A DNA stretch of 64,000 nucleotides. Source: Rhodanobacter sp. C03. Its GTDB lineage: Bacteria; Pseudomonadota; Gammaproteobacteria; Xanthomonadales; Rhodanobacteraceae. The notes under the pieces were generated by a model. The model was given only the letters and a program-made list of their open reading frames with translations, searched no databases and was not told the origin of the DNA. Below, piece by piece: positions 61,432 to 64,000 of this stretch. The translations under genes were made by a program, and so were the position numbers. The first letter of the stretch is position 1. Each line of letters begins with the position of its first letter. The DNA is taken from positions 1 to 64,000 of the forward strand of contig NZ_MUNT01000005.1 of NCBI RefSeq assembly GCF_002001175.1, in the 5' to 3' direction.

Positions 61432-62480
61432 AGATCGTGTTTTCCATCGCCGCTGCAGTGATGATCGCTGTGGCGCTGGCCGCCTTGCTGCTGCCGCTGG
61501 TACGACAAGGCCGCAAGTCAGGACGCTCGCGCGGCGTGTTTGCGCTGACGCTCGCGATTGCCTTCGTGCTGCCACTAAGCGCGGGCGCGCTGTACCTGCT
61601 GGTGGGTACACCGACCGCGCTGAATGGCGTCTCCGCCGAGGCCGAACGGCCACTCACCTTGTCGCAAGCGATTGATGAACTGCGCGCCCACTTGGTCCAG
61701 CAACCGGGCGATGTGCAGGGCTGGATGCTGCTGGCACAGACCAGCACCATGCAGCGCGATCCGGCCGCGGCGCGCGACGCCTACGACCACGTGCTGAAGC
61801 TCGCCCCCAACAACGCCGAGGCAATGGTGGGCTGGGCCGAAAACGATTCGTTGACGCGCAGCGACCATATGCTCGAAGGCCGGGCGCTGGAGCTGCTCAA
61901 GCGTGCCGTGCAGTTGCAGCCGGACAGCCAGCGCGGCCTGTGGCTGCTCGGCATCAGCGACTTCCAGCATGGCCAGTATCACGATGCCGCCGCTACCTGG
62001 CGCGTGCTGCAGCCGCAGCTGGAACCGGGCTCGAAGGTCGCCCAGGCGGTGGCTGAGCAGATCACCGTGGCCGATGCCCGTGGCGGCGGCGCGCCGGCTG
62101 ATGCGTCGACCGCAGCCCCGGCTGCCGCCCCGCAAGGCGCGGCGTTGCAAGTACAGGTTTCGCTGGCAGCGGCGCTCAAGGACAAGGTTGCTGCGGGCGA
62201 CACCCTATTCGTCTACGCCCGCGCCCAGAACGGCCCCCCCATGCCTCTTGCTGTGGCCAAACTCGACGCCAGCCAGCTGCCCACCAGCGTCACACTTACC
62301 GATGCGATGGCAATGACGCCAGCGCTGAAACTGTCGTCGGTCTCTCACGTCTTCGTCGGCGCGAGGATCAGCCACAGCGGCCAGCCGATCGCCCAATCCG
62401 GCGATCTCGAAGGCGATGCCGGCATCGTCGCGGTGGACCGCAAGACGCCGATCACGATCCGTATCGACAAGGTGCATTGA
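61428..62480 (+). CDS. ccmI: Cytochrome c biogenesis TPR protein CcmI
   Basis: 350 residues. Two N-terminal helices (VFSIAAAVMIAVALAALLLPL; GVFALTLAIAFVLPLSAGALYLLV), TPR helices (WMLLAQTSTMQRDPAAARDAYDHVLKLAPNNAEAMVGWAE), and a C-terminal beta domain (VSLAAALKDKVAAGDTLFVYARA) of the CcmI/CycH type that holds apocytochrome. It starts in the ccmH stop (ATGA). Confidence 0.95.
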   Translation: MKIVFSIAAAVMIAVALAALLLPLVRQGRKSGRSRGVFALTLAIAFVLPLSAGALYLLVGTPTALNGVSAEAERPLTLSQAIDELRAHLVQQPGDVQGWMLLAQTSTMQRDPAAARDAYDHVLKLAPNNAEAMVGWAENDSLTRSDHMLEGRALELLKRAVQLQPDSQRGLWLLGISDFQHGQYHDAAATWRVLQPQLEPGSKVAQAVAEQITVADARGGGAPADASTAAPAAAPQGAALQVQVSLAAALKDKVAAGDTLFVYARAQNGPPMPLAVAKLDASQLPTSVTLTDAMAMTPALKLSSVSHVFVGARISHSGQPIAQSGDLEGDAGIVAVDRKTPITIRIDKVH

Positions 62481-63607
62481 TGAGCCAGGACGCGCGCCGC
62501 TATTTCAGCCTGCCCTCGCCGTTCGCGATGAAACGCGGCGGCGCACTGCACGGCGCGCATGTCGCCTACGAAACCTGGGGCACGTTGAACGCCGCGCGCG
62601 ACAATGCCGTGCTGGTGCTGACCGGCCTCTCGCCCAGCGCGCACATGACCTCCTGCACCACCGATCCCACGCCCGGCTGGTGGGAAAACATGGCCGGCCC
62701 GGGCAAGGCGATCGACAGCTTGCGCTGGTTCGTGATCTGCGTGAACTCGCTGGGCAGCGACAAGGGTTCGACCTGCCCTGCCTCCATCGACCCGGCTACC
62801 GGCGAGCCATATCGACTGACGTTTCCCGAGCTGGCGCTGGAGGACGTGGCCAACGCCGCGCACGCCGCCGTCAGCAGCCTCGGCATCACCCAACTGGCCT
62901 GCCTGATCGGTTGCTCGATGGGCGGCATGAGCGCGCTGGCGTACATGCTGCTTCATCCCGGTAGCGTGCGCGCGCATATCAGCGTGGACACCGCGCCGCA
63001 GGCGCAGCCGTTCGCGATCGCGATCCGCTCGCTGCAACGCGAGGCGATCCGGCTCGACCCGCAGTTCAACGACGGTCAGTACGACATTCACGCCACGGAA
63101 GGCGGCAACTATCCCGACCTGGGCATGAGCATCGCACGCAAGCTCGGCGTGATCACCTATCGCTCGGCGATGGAATGGAACGGTCGCTTCGCGCGCATCC
63201 GGCTCGACCCGGAACAGCGCGACGAAAATCCGTTCGGCCGCGAGTTCCAGGTCGAGTCGTATCTGGAAGGCCATGCCCAGCGCTTTGTGCGCAACTTCGA
63301 TCCAAACAGTTATCTGTACCTCTCGCGTGCGAGCGACTGGTTCGACATCGCCGAATACGGCCATGGCAGCGTGCTGGAGGGACTCAAGCGCATCCACATC
63401 GAACAGGCGATGGTGATCGGCGTCAGCACCGACATCCTGTTTCCGCTGCAGCAGCAAGAACAGATCGCCGAAGGCCTGCAGGCAGCCGGCGCCGAGGTGG
63501 AATTCGTGGCACTGGATTCGCCGCAGGGCCACGACGCGTTCCTGGTCGATATCGAGAACTACAGCCGTGCCATCGGCGGCTTCCTGAACCGGCTGCAGGC
63601 CGCTTAA
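62480..63607 (+). CDS. metX: MetX-family acyltransferase (homoserine or serine O-acyltransferase)
   Basis: 375 residues of alpha/beta-hydrolase fold. The nucleophile is Ser-147 in LIGCSMGGMSALAYML; the acid and His are in GVSTDILFPLQQQEQ and SPQGHDAFLVDI. SLGSDKGSTCPASIDPATGEPY is typical of MetX. In Xanthomonadales some MetX-type proteins are reported as serine O-succinyltransferases for cysteine synthesis, so the acyl donor and acceptor are uncertain. The start overlaps the ccmI stop by one base (TGATG), so it is probably expressed with ccm. A cysteine dioxygenase gene follows. Confidence 0.93.
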   Translation: MSQDARRYFSLPSPFAMKRGGALHGAHVAYETWGTLNAARDNAVLVLTGLSPSAHMTSCTTDPTPGWWENMAGPGKAIDSLRWFVICVNSLGSDKGSTCPASIDPATGEPYRLTFPELALEDVANAAHAAVSSLGITQLACLIGCSMGGMSALAYMLLHPGSVRAHISVDTAPQAQPFAIAIRSLQREAIRLDPQFNDGQYDIHATEGGNYPDLGMSIARKLGVITYRSAMEWNGRFARIRLDPEQRDENPFGREFQVESYLEGHAQRFVRNFDPNSYLYLSRASDWFDIAEYGHGSVLEGLKRIHIEQAMVIGVSTDILFPLQQQEQIAEGLQAAGAEVEFVALDSPQGHDAFLVDIENYSRAIGGFLNRLQAA

Positions 63608-63655
63608 CTGATGCGCTGGTAAGATAAGCGGCATCACGCACCACCCGAGACCATC

Positions 63656-64000
63656 ATGCTCACCCTGGATTTCCCCGGCAGCCGTACCCTGATCGACGCG
63701 ATCGACGCCGCTGTGGCCAAGCCGACCACCCACGAGCTCACCGACAGCCTGCGCAACAGCCTGTGCAAGCTGATCCGCGACAACGAAGTGAAGCTGCCCG
63801 ATTGCGTGTTCGAAGCCAATCCGGAGCACTACGCCCGCCGCGAGCTGTACCGCAGCGACGAGCACGGCTACTGCGTGGTGGCGATGACCTGGGGCCCGGG
63901 CCAAGGCACACCGATCCACGATCACGACGGCATGTGGTGCGTCGAGGGCGTGTGGAACGGCGCGCTGGAGATCGTGCAGTACGAATTGCTGGAACACGAC
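63656..64000 (+). CDS. Cysteine dioxygenase family protein (truncated by window)
   Basis: The first 115 residues are visible; the gene continues beyond the window. The cupin metal motif is His-88-x-His-90 in TPIHDHDGMWCVEGVW; Cys-95 lies five residues after the second His, the same spacing as the cross-linked Cys of mammalian cysteine dioxygenase. It would oxidise cysteine to cysteine sulfinate with non-heme iron. Being next to a MetX-type gene suggests a link to sulfur amino-acid metabolism. Confidence 0.85.
   Translation, partial: MLTLDFPGSRTLIDAIDAAVAKPTTHELTDSLRNSLCKLIRDNEVKLPDCVFEANPEHYARRELYRSDEHGYCVVAMTWGPGQGTPIHDHDGMWCVEGVWNGALEIVQYELLEHD

Noticed and set aside
1..64000. CRISPR arrays, tRNA or rRNA genes, IS elements, prophage
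   Set aside because: No regularly spaced repeats, no tRNA cloverleaf or rRNA sequence, no transposase or integrase and no phage structural gene was seen in the translated frames.

Overview
The window reads as a chromosomal segment of a high-GC gammaproteobacterium of the Xanthomonadales, most likely Rhodanobacteraceae (Rhodanobacter/Dyella/Luteibacter type). This is inferred from GC-rich third codon positions, the outer-membrane biogenesis genes (lpxK, msbA, lolCD), the block sdhCDAB-sdhE-lolCD-comEC-exbBD-msbA-lpxK, a complete System I cytochrome c maturation operon, and REP-type repeats with the core GCGACTTCAGTCGC. No rRNA, tRNA, CRISPR array, IS element, phage or replication origin was recognised.

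Layout. 1-1.1 kb: an AT-richer patch with a RES-domain gene fused onto the 3' end of hutU. 1.1-10.6 kb: hutU, two tandem paralogous TPR/DUF4034-like envelope proteins, a GAF sensor kinase, an S41 peptidase and a small exported NTF2-fold protein. 10.6-20.6 kb: alkylation repair (Ada/AlkA fusion plus Ogt), a TetR gene with a perfect operator over its own start codon, an Lnt-like amidase, an alkaline-phosphatase-family phosphodiesterase, MFS and DMT transporters and small secreted proteins. 20.6-24.2 kb: a Cpx-type envelope stress module (kinase, regulator, Spy/CpxP protein) with an exact GTAAA-N5-GTAAA box in the divergent promoter, then a tiny lipoprotein and a DoxX protein. 24.3-30.1 kb: hutF, a GNAT-nitrilase fusion, a ClC channel and hutI. 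30.1-43.1 kb (minus strand): succinate dehydrogenase with three assembly or accessory genes (SdhAF4-like, sdhE, ygfX), lipoprotein export (lolC/E, lolD), DNA uptake (comEC), ExbB/ExbD, and lipid A flippase and kinase (msbA, lpxK). 43.2-47.1 kb: ygfZ, a 491-bp gap, a SleB-type hydrolase, two glycine-zipper lipoproteins and tatD. 47.2-52.0 kb: a MarR-controlled EmrAB plus outer-membrane-factor efflux operon. 52.1-55.5 kb: phaR, phbB, kmo and a DUF3293 gene. 55.6-62.5 kb: ccmABCDEFGHI. The end carries metX, coupled to the ccm operon, and a truncated cysteine dioxygenase.

How it works together. Much of the window serves the envelope and respiration: Sdh and Ccm feed the electron transport chain; Lol, MsbA, LpxK and ExbBD maintain the outer membrane; Cpx senses envelope stress; Emr and the single transporters export small molecules. 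Histidine degradation is represented by hutU, hutI and hutF at three separate loci; hutF implies the five-step route through formylglutamate, but hutH and hutG are not in the window.

The most unusual observations are a REP palindrome embedded in frame in the signal-peptide region of ccmH; a 25-bp perfect palindrome covering both the likely -10 element and the start codon of a probably leaderless TetR gene; an intrinsic-terminator hairpin directly in front of doxX; and a RES toxin-like gene with no visible antitoxin whose insertion appears to have replaced the C-terminal tail of urocanate hydratase. No completely new multi-gene system could be supported.
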